From Streptomyces sp. DSM 110735 (GTDB lineage Bacteria > Actinomycetota > Actinomycetes > Streptomycetales > Streptomycetaceae): 64,000 nucleotides of DNA. Under the pieces are notes generated by a model, which saw nothing but the letters and a program-made list of their open reading frames with translations, had not been told where the DNA came from and did no database searches. Shown here piece by piece: positions 49,984-57,999 of the stretch (positions within the stretch are counted from its first letter, which is position 1; each line of letters opens with the position of its first letter). The stretch covers positions 496,001 through 560,000 of the forward strand of contig NZ_JACYHF010000002.1 of the NCBI RefSeq assembly GCF_016482685.1, in the 5' to 3' direction. The position numbers and the translations under genes are program-made.

Positions 49984-50744
49984 TTGCTCTCCTGGAGGCC
50001 GTCGATGCGCTCGTGGACGGACGCCGCCCGCGCGAGGAGGGGCCGGGCGTAGGCGCGGCGCAGGTCGTCCGGGGTGTCGAAGCCGGGTTCGCCGGTCAGC
50101 CACGCGTCCGGGATCTCGGCGGTGACCTCGGCGAGCAGGTCCTCGGTGACCATCGGGGCCAGCTCGGCGGCAGCGGCGACGACGTCCGGGGCGAAGCGGG
50201 CGAGGGCGTGGTCGGTGGCGTTGTACGGGCGCGCGGCCGAGGCGTCGGCGGAGGGCCAGTTGTGGTGCCAGATCATGGTGGCGCCGTGGTCGATGAGCCA
50301 CAACTGCCCTTGCTGCACCAGGAGGTTGGGGTTGCGCCAGGAGCGGTCCACGTTGTTGATCAGCGCGTCGAACCAGACGATCCGGCCCGCCTCCTCGGGC
50401 GTCACCGGGAAGGCGAGCGGGTCGAAGCCGAGGGCGCCGGAGCGGAAGTCCATGCCGAGGTTGGCGCCCCCGCTGGAGCGCAGCAGGTCCTGCACCTGCC
50501 GTTCGGGTTCGCCGAGTCCGAGGACGGGGTCGAGTTGGACGGTCACCAGCTCGGGCACCCGGAAACCGAGGCGGCGGGCGAGTTCCCCGCAGACGACCTC
50601 GGCGACGAGGGTCTTGCGGCCCTGCCCGGCGCCGGTGAACTTCAGGACGTACAGCCCGAGATCGTCGGCTTCGACGAGCCCCGGCAGCGAGCCGCCCTCA
50701 CGCAGGGGCGTGACGAACCGGGTGGCGGTGACTTCGGTCAACAT
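49980..50744 (-). CDS. HipA-like kinase family protein
   Basis: 254-residue protein with the HipA-type Ser/Thr kinase-like fold. Visible elements are LYVLKFTGAGQGRKTLVAE (Lys in ATP-binding region), the catalytic loop DALINNVDRSWRNPNLL (D..N) and the metal-binding Asp of WLIDHGATM. It is shorter than canonical HipA (about 440 residues) and lacks the N-terminal subdomain, so activity is uncertain. A TAACCT -10 box (50756-50751) six bases before ATG 50744 indicates leaderless transcription. It overlaps DUF3037 by 4 bp. Confidence 0.82.
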   Translation of the reverse strand: MLTEVTATRFVTPLREGGSLPGLVEADDLGLYVLKFTGAGQGRKTLVAEVVCGELARRLGFRVPELVTVQLDPVLGLGEPERQVQDLLRSSGGANLGMDFRSGALGFDPLAFPVTPEEAGRIVWFDALINNVDRSWRNPNLLVQQGQLWLIDHGATMIWHHNWPSADASAARPYNATDHALARFAPDVVAAAAELAPMVTEDLLAEVTAEIPDAWLTGEPGFDTPDDLRRAYARPLLARAASVHERIDGLQESK

Positions 50745-50816
50745 TTGCCCAGGTTATCTCGCGTGCGGCGCCCTTCCGGGGGCTCCCGTTTCCGCCGCTC
50801 CTGCGAGGATCGGCAC

Positions 50817-51206
50817 ATGACGGACTCTCCGCTGCGGATCAACGCCCTCATCGTCGACGCCACGGATCCCGAGCGGCTCGCCGCGTTCTGGTCCGCCCTC
50901 CTCGGCAGGGCGGTCGTGAGCCGGACGGGCCCGTACGTGTGGCTCCGGCGCGAGGACGGCCTGGGCATCGGGTTCCAGCGGACGGCGGCGCCCAAGTCGG
51001 GCAAGAACCGTATGCACTTCGACGTCACCGCCGCCGACCCGGCCGCCGAGCAGCGGCGCGTCGAGGCGCTGGGCGGGCGTCGGCTGACCGAGTACGACGA
51101 CGGCGGGTTCCTGGTGATGGCGGACCCGGAGGGCAACGAGTTCTGCGTCATCCCCGAGGGCTCCGTCGAGCTGGACGACGACGGCCGCGCCCACTACCTC
51201 GGCTGA
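50817..51206 (+). CDS. VOC-superfamily (glyoxalase-like) protein
   Basis: 129-residue protein with a bleomycin-resistance/glyoxalase betaalphabetabetabeta fold: LIVDATDPERLAAFWSALLG, KNRMHFDVTA (metal-ligand His), LVMADPEGNEFCVIP (Glu ligand). Family members bind metals and act on small toxic molecules. Substrate unknown. A GAGGAT -10-like box (50805-50810) lies six bases before ATG 50817, consistent with leaderless transcription. Divergent from the HipA-like gene. Confidence 0.87.
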   Translation: MTDSPLRINALIVDATDPERLAAFWSALLGRAVVSRTGPYVWLRREDGLGIGFQRTAAPKSGKNRMHFDVTAADPAAEQRRVEALGGRRLTEYDDGGFLVMADPEGNEFCVIPEGSVELDDDGRAHYLG

Positions 51207-51295
51207 CCCCTCTCCACGCGACCCCTCCCGCGCCTACGATCGGCCGGACACCGTCCCCGCACGTCCGGACCGGCCCTACGACCGTCAGGAGAACC

Positions 51296-52597
51296 GTGGA
51301 GACCTCGCCCGCAGGAGCCCCGCACCGCCCGGACCCCGCCGGAGGCGCCCCGCACCGCCTCGATCCCGCCGGAGGCTGCCCGCACGCCGACAACGCCCGG
51401 CTGCTCGCCCTCGGCGCGGTGGCGCCCGTCGAACTGCCGGGCGGGGTCGAGGGGATGGCGGTCCTCGGGCACGAGGCGCTGAGGGAGTTCCTCCAGCATC
51501 CCGAAGTCGCCAAGGACGTACGGCACTTCGCGGCGTTGCGGGAGGGGCGGATCGAGCCGGGCTGGCCGCTGCTGACCTTCGCCACCGTGCGCGGGATGAC
51601 CACGGCGGACGGCGAGGACCACCGGCGGCTGCGCTCCCTGGTCGCCCGGGTGTTCACTCCCCGCCGGGTCGAAGCACTGCGCCCGCGCGTCGTGGAGCTG
51701 ACCGACGCCCTCCTCGACGACCTGGCGGCGGCAGCGGAGGCGGGTGCGGGCGTCGCCGATCTGCGCAGGCACTTCGCGCTGCCGCTGCCCATGAGCGTGA
51801 TCGGTGAACTCCTCGGTGTGGAAGCGGAGTTCCGCGACCGGCTGCACAAGCTGAGCAACGCGGTGACGGGAACCGACATCGAGCCGGAGGCGGTGCTCGC
51901 CGCGAACCGCGAACTCGTGGGCGTGCTCGGTGAGATCGCCGCCGCCAAGACCGTACGCCCCGGCGACGACCTGACCAGCGCCCTCATCGCCGCCCGCGAC
52001 GAGGGCGGCGACCGGCTCGGCCAGGAGGAACTGATCGGCACCCTGGTGCTGTTGATCGTCGCCGGGCACGAGACCACCCTGAACCTGATCACCAACGCGG
52101 TGCGCGCCCTGTGCGGTCACCGCGACCAACTCGCCCTGGTGCGCGCGGGCGAGGCGAGCTGGTCCGACGTGGTGGAGGAAACCCTGCGCTGGGACGCGCC
52201 GGTGAGCTACTTCCCGTTCCGCTACCCGGTACGGGATCTCGTGGTCGACGGCACCGTGATCCCGGCGGGCACCCCGGTCCTCGCGGGCTACTCCGCCGCC
52301 GGACGCGACCGGGCGGCGCACGGTCCGGACGCCGACCGCTTCGACGTCACGCGCCCGTCGCGCTCCGACGCCGTACGACACCTCTCCCTCGGCTACGGCG
52401 CGCACTTCTGTCTCGGCGCTCCGCTCGCGCGGCTCGAAGCGACCACCGCGCTCGAGCGCCTGTTCACCCGCTTCCCGGACCTCGAACTCGCCGTTGAGGA
52501 AGCCGACTTGCCCCGCCTCCCCAGTTTCGTCGGCAACACCGTGCACGTGCTTCCGGTCCGACCCGCCCCGAACGGGCGATCTGAGCGGGCGACTTGA
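51296..52597 (+). CDS. Cytochrome P450
   Basis: 433-residue P450. The I-helix VAGHETTLNL, the K-helix ExxR in EETLRWD, and the heme loop LGYGAHFCLGAPLARLE (Cys about 371) are intact. No ferredoxin or reductase gene adjoins it, so it must use partners elsewhere, perhaps those at 12.3-13.9 kb. Its N-terminus carries two near-identical decapeptides (APHRxDPAGG) from a 30-bp DNA repeat. GTG 51296 is preceded by AGGAGA five bases upstream. The stop codon lies in a 13-bp tandem repeat. Substrate unknown. Confidence 0.9.
   Translation: METSPAGAPHRPDPAGGAPHRLDPAGGCPHADNARLLALGAVAPVELPGGVEGMAVLGHEALREFLQHPEVAKDVRHFAALREGRIEPGWPLLTFATVRGMTTADGEDHRRLRSLVARVFTPRRVEALRPRVVELTDALLDDLAAAAEAGAGVADLRRHFALPLPMSVIGELLGVEAEFRDRLHKLSNAVTGTDIEPEAVLAANRELVGVLGEIAAAKTVRPGDDLTSALIAARDEGGDRLGQEELIGTLVLLIVAGHETTLNLITNAVRALCGHRDQLALVRAGEASWSDVVEETLRWDAPVSYFPFRYPVRDLVVDGTVIPAGTPVLAGYSAAGRDRAAHGPDADRFDVTRPSRSDAVRHLSLGYGAHFCLGAPLARLEATTALERLFTRFPDLELAVEEADLPRLPSFVGNTVHVLPVRPAPNGRSERAT
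51317..51376 (+). repeat. 30-bp direct repeat x2 in the P450 5' end
   Basis: Units 51317-51346 and 51347-51376 match at 27 of 30 positions. In frame they encode two decapeptides starting APHRPDPAGG / APHRLDPAGG. Confidence 0.85.
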
Positions 52598-52611
52598 GCG
52601 GGCGACCCAAG
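52573..52611. repeat. 13-bp tandem repeat x3 spanning the P450 stop codon
   Basis: Units CGGGCGATCTGAG, CGGGCGACTTGAG and CGGGCGACCCAAG (52573-52585, 52586-52598, 52599-52611). TGA at 52582 and 52595 fall in different frames; the latter ends the P450 gene. Confidence 0.8.
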
Positions 52612-52752
52612 GCTGACTGACCCTCCACCGAGCCTTACGCCCTCCTCATTCCCGAGCGGTGAGGATCGGGGCACGTGACTGAACGGGCGGTGCCACCGGA
52701 CCGTACCCCTGGACAGATCACGTACGACCACCCCGGCGGAAGGGAACACCCC

Positions 52753-53193
52753 ATGACCAGCGCATCGTCCCAGCCCGTAGCGAACCCCGCCCGGCGTACG
52801 GTGATGGCGGCGGCCGGAGCGGCCGGGCTCACCGTGGCGCTGGCGGCCTGCGGCTCGGACGGCGGTTCGGACGGCGGTTCGGACACCGTCGGCAGCGGCG
52901 CCGCCGGTTCCGCGCTCGGCAAGACCTCGGACATCCCGGAGGGCGGCGGCAAGATCTTCAAGGACGAGGGCGTGGTGGTGACCCAGCCCTCCGCCGGGAC
53001 GTACAAGGCGTTCTCCGCCAAGTGCACCCACCAGGGATGTGCGGTGGGCAGCGTGAGCGACGGGGTGATCGTGTGCCCGTGCCACAACAGCCACTTCTCG
53101 GCGGAGGACGGCAGTGTGAAACAGGGGCCCGCGACACAGGGGCTGCCCGCGAAGAAGATCAAAGTGTCCGGCGACTCGATCGAGCTGGCCTGA
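52753..53193 (+). CDS. Tat-exported Rieske [2Fe-2S] lipoprotein
   Basis: 146 residues. The N-terminus contains twin Arg (NPARRTVMAAAG) followed by a hydrophobic stretch and lipobox LAAC, so it is predicted to be a Tat-exported lipoprotein. The Rieske domain has both cluster motifs, CTHQGC and CPCHNSHF, each with Cys-x-His. It could be a surface electron-transfer or ring-hydroxylase-like ferredoxin. ATG 52753 has GGAAGGGA upstream; an open frame starts at GTG 52675, where a GAGGAT box suggests the transcription start. Follows the P450 gene in the same orientation. Confidence 0.9.
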   Translation: MTSASSQPVANPARRTVMAAAGAAGLTVALAACGSDGGSDGGSDTVGSGAAGSALGKTSDIPEGGGKIFKDEGVVVTQPSAGTYKAFSAKCTHQGCAVGSVSDGVIVCPCHNSHFSAEDGSVKQGPATQGLPAKKIKVSGDSIELA

Positions 53194-53292
53194 TCACGCT
53201 CCCCCGGGCCGTGTTCCTTTTTCCGGCGCCCTGCCGGAGGATCGGCGGCACGGGGGTGTTCTCTTGGACAACTGGGGAGAAGAGGGGGCCGT

Positions 53293-53763
53293 ATGACCGT
53301 CACCGAGCAGCGTCGGGGCCGGAAGATCATGATGACTCCGGGCGAGCTGGACGCGTTCCTGACCGTCCAGCGCACCTGCCGGGTCGCGACCGTCGCGGCG
53401 GACGGCACCCCGCACGTGAGCGCGCTGTGGTTCGTGTGGGACGGCACCTCGCTGTGGCTCTACTCCGTGGTGCGCAGCAGGCGTTGGTCCCAGCTCAGCC
53501 GTGACCACCGGGTCGCGGTGGTGGTGGACGCGGGTGAGGAGTACGACCAACTGCGCGGGGCGGAGCTGTCCGGGCGGGTGGAGTTCGTGGGCGAGGTGCC
53601 GCGCACGGGCGAACTGTGTGCCGAACTCGACGCGGTGGAGACGCTGTTCGCGCGCAAGAACTTCGGTCTGGACGAGATGCCGCACGACGGGCGGCACGCC
53701 TGGGCCCGGCTCACCCCGGAGAAGATCGTCTCCTGGGACTTCCGGAAGCTGGGCAGGGCGTAG
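53293..53763 (+). CDS. PPOX-fold flavin/F420-dependent oxidoreductase
   Basis: 156-residue split beta-barrel protein. The conserved N-terminal FLTVQRTCRVATVAADGTPHVSALWFVWDG and the tail KIVSWDFRKLG match pyridoxamine-phosphate-oxidase-like F420-dependent reductases of actinobacteria (TIGR03666-type). Substrate is unknown. ATG 53293 has GGGGAG upstream. It is in tandem behind the Rieske gene by 99 bp and followed by a strong terminator. Confidence 0.85.
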   Translation: MTVTEQRRGRKIMMTPGELDAFLTVQRTCRVATVAADGTPHVSALWFVWDGTSLWLYSVVRSRRWSQLSRDHRVAVVVDAGEEYDQLRGAELSGRVEFVGEVPRTGELCAELDAVETLFARKNFGLDEMPHDGRHAWARLTPEKIVSWDFRKLGRA

Positions 53764-53770
53764 AAGCAGG

Positions 53771-53805
53771 TGCGCAAGTCCCGTACGGAAAACGGGACTT
53801 GCGCA
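53771..53805. terminator. Bidirectional terminator
   Basis: Perfect 14-bp inverted repeat TGCGCAAGTCCCGT / ACGGGACTTGCGCA (53771-53784, 53792-53805) with loop ACGGAAA, between convergent PPOX (+) and LysR (-) genes. Confidence 0.88.
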
Positions 53806-53831
53806 GTGCCGCACCGGCGGCTCGCCTCGGC

Positions 53832-54734
53832 TCAGCCGAGCTGCCGGGCCGCCGTCCGCAGCGCCTCGACCGCCGCGCGGATCGAGGGACGGCGGTCGGC
53901 GTCCGCCCGCCAGACCACGTAGACATGTCTGCGCACCCGCTGCTTGAGCGGGACCAGGACCACACCCGGCGGCACCGGATCGCGTCCCAGCAGGGGCGCG
54001 ATGCACACCCCCAACCCGGCTGCGACCAAGGCGAGTTGAGTGTGGGTCTCGCCCGCCCGGTGTCCCACGAGGGGTTCGACTCCCCGGGAGCGCAGGGTGA
54101 AGATCAGCCATTCGTGGCAGAACTCGCCCTCGCCCCAGGTGATCCACTCGTCCTCGGCGAACTCGGCGAGGTCCACCTCGGCACGGTCCGCGAGCGGATG
54201 TCCGGCGGGGATCGCGACCTCCGCGGGGTCGTCCAGCAGCGGCGCCTTGACCAGACCGTCCGGCACGGGCATCGGCTTGTTGTACCAGTCGAGCACCACC
54301 GCGAGGTCGAGGTCGCCGCGGACGACTCCGGCGACGCCCTGCTCCGGTTCCAGCTCGCTGGAGCGCACCCGCAGCCCCGGATGCAGGGCGCGCAGTCCGG
54401 CGAGCGCCGCCGGGAAGAGCCCCCGGGCGGCGGTGGGGAACGCCGAGAGGCGCAGTTCGCCGACGACCTGCCCCCGGTGCGCCTCCAGGTCCGACTGGGC
54501 CAGCTCCACCTGGGAGAGGATGCGCGCGGCGTGCTCCGAGAGGAGCCGACCCGCGTCGGTCAGCCGGACCCCGCGTCCGTTCTTGGCGAGGAGCCGCTGC
54601 CCGACCTCCCGCTCCAGCTTGCCGAGCTGCTGCGAGACGGCGGAGGTGGTGACGTGCAGCGCGTCGGCGGCGGCGCTCACCGAGCCGTGCCGGGCGAGGG
54701 CATCCAGGGTGCGCAGGCGCTCCAGGTTCAACAT
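53832..54734 (-). CDS. LysR-family transcriptional regulator
   Basis: 300 residues. N-terminal winged HTH (residues 2-60: LERLRTLDALARHGSVSAAADALHV, TSAVSQQLGKLEREVG) and a C-terminal PBP2-type effector domain. It is divergent from an EamA transporter gene with a 74-bp intergenic region that is AT-rich and contains CAAT-N5-ATTG, so it probably regulates that transporter and itself. LysR regulators usually need a coinducer; the identity is not evident. ATG 54734 is used. Confidence 0.92.
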   Translation of the reverse strand: MLNLERLRTLDALARHGSVSAAADALHVTTSAVSQQLGKLEREVGQRLLAKNGRGVRLTDAGRLLSEHAARILSQVELAQSDLEAHRGQVVGELRLSAFPTAARGLFPAALAGLRALHPGLRVRSSELEPEQGVAGVVRGDLDLAVVLDWYNKPMPVPDGLVKAPLLDDPAEVAIPAGHPLADRAEVDLAEFAEDEWITWGEGEFCHEWLIFTLRSRGVEPLVGHRAGETHTQLALVAAGLGVCIAPLLGRDPVPPGVVLVPLKQRVRRHVYVVWRADADRRPSIRAAVEALRTAARQLG

Positions 54735-54808
54735 GTAAGCAATCCTAAGAGATACCGTGCGCCAATTCTCGATTGTGCTACGAAGTTGCGAGCCGCATCT
54801 TTGATGGC

Positions 54809-55807
54809 ATGAGCACGGTCTCCCCTTCCCGCACGGCAACGCCCGCATCTGCCGACTCCGCGTCCGCCGACCCCACGCCCGTCGACCTCGCGTCCGCCGA
54901 TTCCGCGTCCACCCCCGCCGCCACCCCACGCCCCCGCACCGACTGGCGGCTCCGCTTCGGTCTTCTCTCCCTGATCTGGGGCTTCAGCTTCCTCCTGATC
55001 AAGGTCGGCACGACCTCGTACGCCCCGTTCCAAGTGACCCTCGGCAGGCTGGTGTTCGGTACGGCGGTGCTCGTGGCGGCGATGGCGGTCAAGCGCGAGC
55101 GACTGCCGCGCGGGGCGCGCACCTGGGGGCACATGGCGGTCGCCGCGTTCTTCCTGAACGCCGCGCCGTTCTCCCTCTTCGCCTACGCCGAGCTGACCAT
55201 CCCCTCCACCCTGGCCGGCATCTGCAACGCCACCTCGCCGCTGTGGAGCATGGTCCTCTCCCTGGTCGCCCTCTCCGAGGACCGCCCGACCCGGGTCCGC
55301 TTCGCGGGACTCGGTCTCGGCTTCCTCGGGGTGCTGACGGTCCTCGGCGCCTGGCAGGGCTTCCACGGCATCGACGCCACGGGCACGGCGATGGCCCTGC
55401 TGGCCTCGCTCTGCTACCCGGTCGGCTGGATCTACGTCCGCCGCACCCTGTCGGGCACGGGCAACTCGCACCTCGCCATGACCGGGGCGCAGTTGCTCCT
55501 GGCGACCGTGCAACTGGCTGTTGTCACACCCCTGTTCACGTCCTTCCCGACCCACTTCGCGCTCGTCCCGCTGCTCGCGGTGGCCGCCCTCGGCGCCCTC
55601 GGCACGGGCGTGGCGGTGCTCATCCAGTACGGGCTCGTCGCCGAAGTCGGGCCCACCACCGCACAGATGGTGACCTACTTCATCCCGGTCATCGCCACGG
55701 CGGCGGGCGTGGCGATCCTCGGGGAGTCGATCGCCTGGACCACTCCGGTGGGCGCGGTGATCGTCCTCGCGGGAGCCGCGCTCACCCAGGCGAGGCGGAA
55801 GAGCTGA
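54809..55807 (+). CDS. EamA/DMT-superfamily transporter
   Basis: 332-residue transporter with ten hydrophobic helices in two EamA halves. The first begins LLSLIWGFSFLLIKVGTTSYAPF and the second LLASLCYPVGWIYVRRTL. Predicted exporter of amino acids, nucleosides or other metabolites; specificity unknown. The N-terminal 45 residues are Ala/Ser/Thr/Pro-rich with no membrane segment. ATG 54809 is used; 54773 is the earlier in-frame start. Divergent from the LysR gene. Confidence 0.87.
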   Translation: MSTVSPSRTATPASADSASADPTPVDLASADSASTPAATPRPRTDWRLRFGLLSLIWGFSFLLIKVGTTSYAPFQVTLGRLVFGTAVLVAAMAVKRERLPRGARTWGHMAVAAFFLNAAPFSLFAYAELTIPSTLAGICNATSPLWSMVLSLVALSEDRPTRVRFAGLGLGFLGVLTVLGAWQGFHGIDATGTAMALLASLCYPVGWIYVRRTLSGTGNSHLAMTGAQLLLATVQLAVVTPLFTSFPTHFALVPLLAVAALGALGTGVAVLIQYGLVAEVGPTTAQMVTYFIPVIATAAGVAILGESIAWTTPVGAVIVLAGAALTQARRKS

Positions 55808-55849
55808 GCACCGGACCCGCCACGAGGGCGGGAGCCGGAGCGCCCCGAG

Positions 55850-55920
55850 TCACCCGCACGGACCGTCCCGTGTCACCCGCGCAGACCGCCCCCGCGTCAC
55901 CCGTACGACCGCGCCGGTGA
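55850..55920. repeat. 23-24-bp tandem repeat x3 spanning the MocR stop codon
   Basis: TCACCCGCAC... units begin at 55850, 55873 and 55897, period 23 then 24. TCA at each unit start is TGA on the minus strand; 55897-55899 is the MocR-like gene stop. Confidence 0.65.
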
Positions 55921-57225
55921 CGGCCGTACCGCCGCCGCCACCGCGTCCGCCAGCGGCTCGATGTCGGACTCCGTCAGCGGCGAGACGGTGATGCGGACGC
56001 CGGGCGGGGTGTCGAGCCGGAAGCGGGCGCCGGGCGCCACGGCCCAGCCGGACTGGAGGAGCCGGGCCACGGCGCCCGTCTCGTCCGGGACCGGCACCCA
56101 CACGTTCATGCCGCTGCGCCCGTACGCGGTGACCCCGCGCCGCGCGAGCGCCTCGGTCAGCGCCGTGCGGCGCGCGCCGTAGGACCGCGCGACCGAACCG
56201 TCCACCGCGCCGTCGGCCCACAGCCTGGCCACCGCGCGCTGGAGCAGCAGGCTCACCCAGCCGGGCCCGAGCCGCTGGCGCCCGCGCACCCGGTCGACGG
56301 TGCGGGCGTCCCCGGTGAGGACGGCGACGCGCAGATCGGGGCCGTAGTTCTTGGAGACCGAGCGCACGAACGCCCAGTGCGCGGTGGCGCCCGCGAGCGG
56401 ATGCGGCGGGAGGTCGACGAAGCCGTGGCCGTGGTCGTCCTCGATGAGCAGCACGTCCGGGTGTGCGCGCAGCACGCCCCGCAGCGCCCGCGCACGCGAC
56501 GCGCTCACCGAGGCGCCGGTGGGGTTCTGCGCGCGGACGGTGACGATCAGCGCCCGTGCCCCGGCGTCCAGGGCCGCGCGCAGGTCCGCCACGCGCGGAC
56601 CCTCGTCGTCCACGCCCACCGGTACGGCGCGCAGTCCGAGCGCCGGGACGAGGTCCAGGACACTGCCCCAGCCCGGGTCCTCCACCGCGACCGCGTCGCC
56701 GGGTCTGAGGTGGGCGGCGAGGACCCGCTCGATGGCGTCGAGGGAGCCGGAGGTGACGGTGAGCGGACCCTCGGGCACGCCGTCGGCGTCGAGTCCGGCG
56801 CGGGCGATGCGGGCGAGACCGGGGTCGACCGGCTCGGTGCCGTAGAGGACGGGGGCGCGGTCCGCGCGGGCGGCCGCGTCGGCGAACGCCGGGCCGAGCG
56901 GGGGCAGCAGGGCGGGGTCGGGGTTGCCGGTGGACAGGTCCCGGCCGCCGGGCGGCACCTCCACGCGCAGCTCGTCGCGACCGGTCGTGGCGGGCTTGGG
57001 ACGCACCCGGCTGCCTCTGCGCCCGGCGGTCTCGATCACCCCGCGCTCGCGCAGGGTGCGATAGGCGGACGCGACGGTATTGGGATTCACCCCGAGACGC
57101 GTGGCCAACTCCCGCAGCGGGGGCAGGACTTGTCCCGGTCGCAGCTCACCGCTGCTCACCGCGCGCTCCACACTGGCCGCGATCTCCGCTGCGCCACGCC
57201 CTTCGATCGGATACTCTCCTAGCAC
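55897..57225 (-). CDS. MocR-family regulator (GntR HTH plus aminotransferase domain)
   Basis: 442 residues. N-terminal GntR HTH (about residues 10-75: LPPLRELATRLGVNPNTVASAYRTL) is fused to a class I aminotransferase-like domain (about 95-435). The PLP lysine is in VRSVSKNYGPDL and the Asp in LLIEDDHGHGF. MocR proteins use PLP and an amino compound as effector. It is divergent from a PPOX-family gene and its operator is probably the TGCACTAGTGCA palindrome between them. GTG 57225 follows a TAATCT -10 box by five bases; no Shine-Dalgarno precedes it. Target could be B6 metabolism, by analogy with PdxR. Confidence 0.9.
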   Translation of the reverse strand: MLGEYPIEGRGAAEIAASVERAVSSGELRPGQVLPPLRELATRLGVNPNTVASAYRTLRERGVIETAGRRGSRVRPKPATTGRDELRVEVPPGGRDLSTGNPDPALLPPLGPAFADAAARADRAPVLYGTEPVDPGLARIARAGLDADGVPEGPLTVTSGSLDAIERVLAAHLRPGDAVAVEDPGWGSVLDLVPALGLRAVPVGVDDEGPRVADLRAALDAGARALIVTVRAQNPTGASVSASRARALRGVLRAHPDVLLIEDDHGHGFVDLPPHPLAGATAHWAFVRSVSKNYGPDLRVAVLTGDARTVDRVRGRQRLGPGWVSLLLQRAVARLWADGAVDGSVARSYGARRTALTEALARRGVTAYGRSGMNVWVPVPDETGAVARLLQSGWAVAPGARFRLDTPPGVRITVSPLTESDIEPLADAVAAAVRPSPARSYG

Positions 57226-57236
57226 AAAGCAGATTA

Positions 57237-57248
57237 TGCACTAGTGCA
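57237..57248. promoter_or_regulatory. Perfect palindrome between MocR and PPOX genes
   Basis: TGCACTAGTGCA, 12 bp perfect palindrome. It abuts the MocR -10 box TAATCT (57236-57231) and lies 26 bp before the PPOX start, so one bound regulator could block both promoters. Confidence 0.65.
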
Positions 57249-57274
57249 AGAGAAGAGTCCAGGGAGGGACCGCC

Positions 57275-57973
57275 ATGCAGGGGACCGAGGAGAAGCCCGC
57301 CGCCTACACGCCGACCGACCGCACCGTGCCCACCCGCTCCGCCGACCGGGCGTCGTACGACAAGGAGCTGGTGCACGCGATCCTGGACGAGGGGTACGTC
57401 TGCCACCTCGGCTTCGTGCGCGACGGCGCGCCGGTGGTGCTGCCGACGCTGTACTGCCGGGTCGGCGAGCGGCTCTACGCCCACGGCTCGACCGGTTCGC
57501 GCCCGCTGCGGATGTCCGGCGCCGAGGACCCGGGTCTGCCGGTCTGCCTCACGGTCACGCATGTCGACGGTCTGGTCCTGGCGCGCTCCGCCTTCCACCA
57601 CTCGATCAACTACCGCTCGGTGGTGGTCCACGGCGTCGCTCACCAGGTCACCGACCCCGAGGAGCGCTCGATGGCCCTCGACGCCCTGGTGGACCAGGTG
57701 GTCCCGGGCCGCTCGGCCGACTCCCGTCCCGCGAACAAGAAGGAACTGGCCGCCACCGCGGTGATCCGCATCGACCTGACCGAGGTCTCGGCCAAGCTCC
57801 GCACCGGCGACGCCAACGACGAGCCGGAGGACCTCGCCCTCCCGCACTGGGCGGGCGTGCTCCCCCTCCGCAAGGGCTACGAAGCCCCGCTGTCCAACGG
57901 CGACTTGGCGCCGGAAGTTGAACTCCCCAACTATCTGGCGAAGTTGGCGGAACCCGCGACCGAGACCGTCTAA
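57275..57973 (+). CDS. PPOX-fold flavin-nucleotide-binding protein
   Basis: 232 residues, related to the pyridoxamine 5'-phosphate oxidase superfamily (COG3467 type). Conserved blocks are HAILDEGYVCHLGFVRDG, VLPTLYCRVGERLYAHGS and the C-terminal ALPHWAGVLPLR. It probably binds FMN, heme or F420. Divergent from a MocR regulator, a frequent arrangement. ATG 57275 has GGGAGGGA upstream. Exact activity unknown. Confidence 0.86.
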   Translation: MQGTEEKPAAYTPTDRTVPTRSADRASYDKELVHAILDEGYVCHLGFVRDGAPVVLPTLYCRVGERLYAHGSTGSRPLRMSGAEDPGLPVCLTVTHVDGLVLARSAFHHSINYRSVVVHGVAHQVTDPEERSMALDALVDQVVPGRSADSRPANKKELAATAVIRIDLTEVSAKLRTGDANDEPEDLALPHWAGVLPLRKGYEAPLSNGDLAPEVELPNYLAKLAEPATETV

Positions 57974-57999
57974 CCGCGCCACGGCCGGGGCTGACCCGT

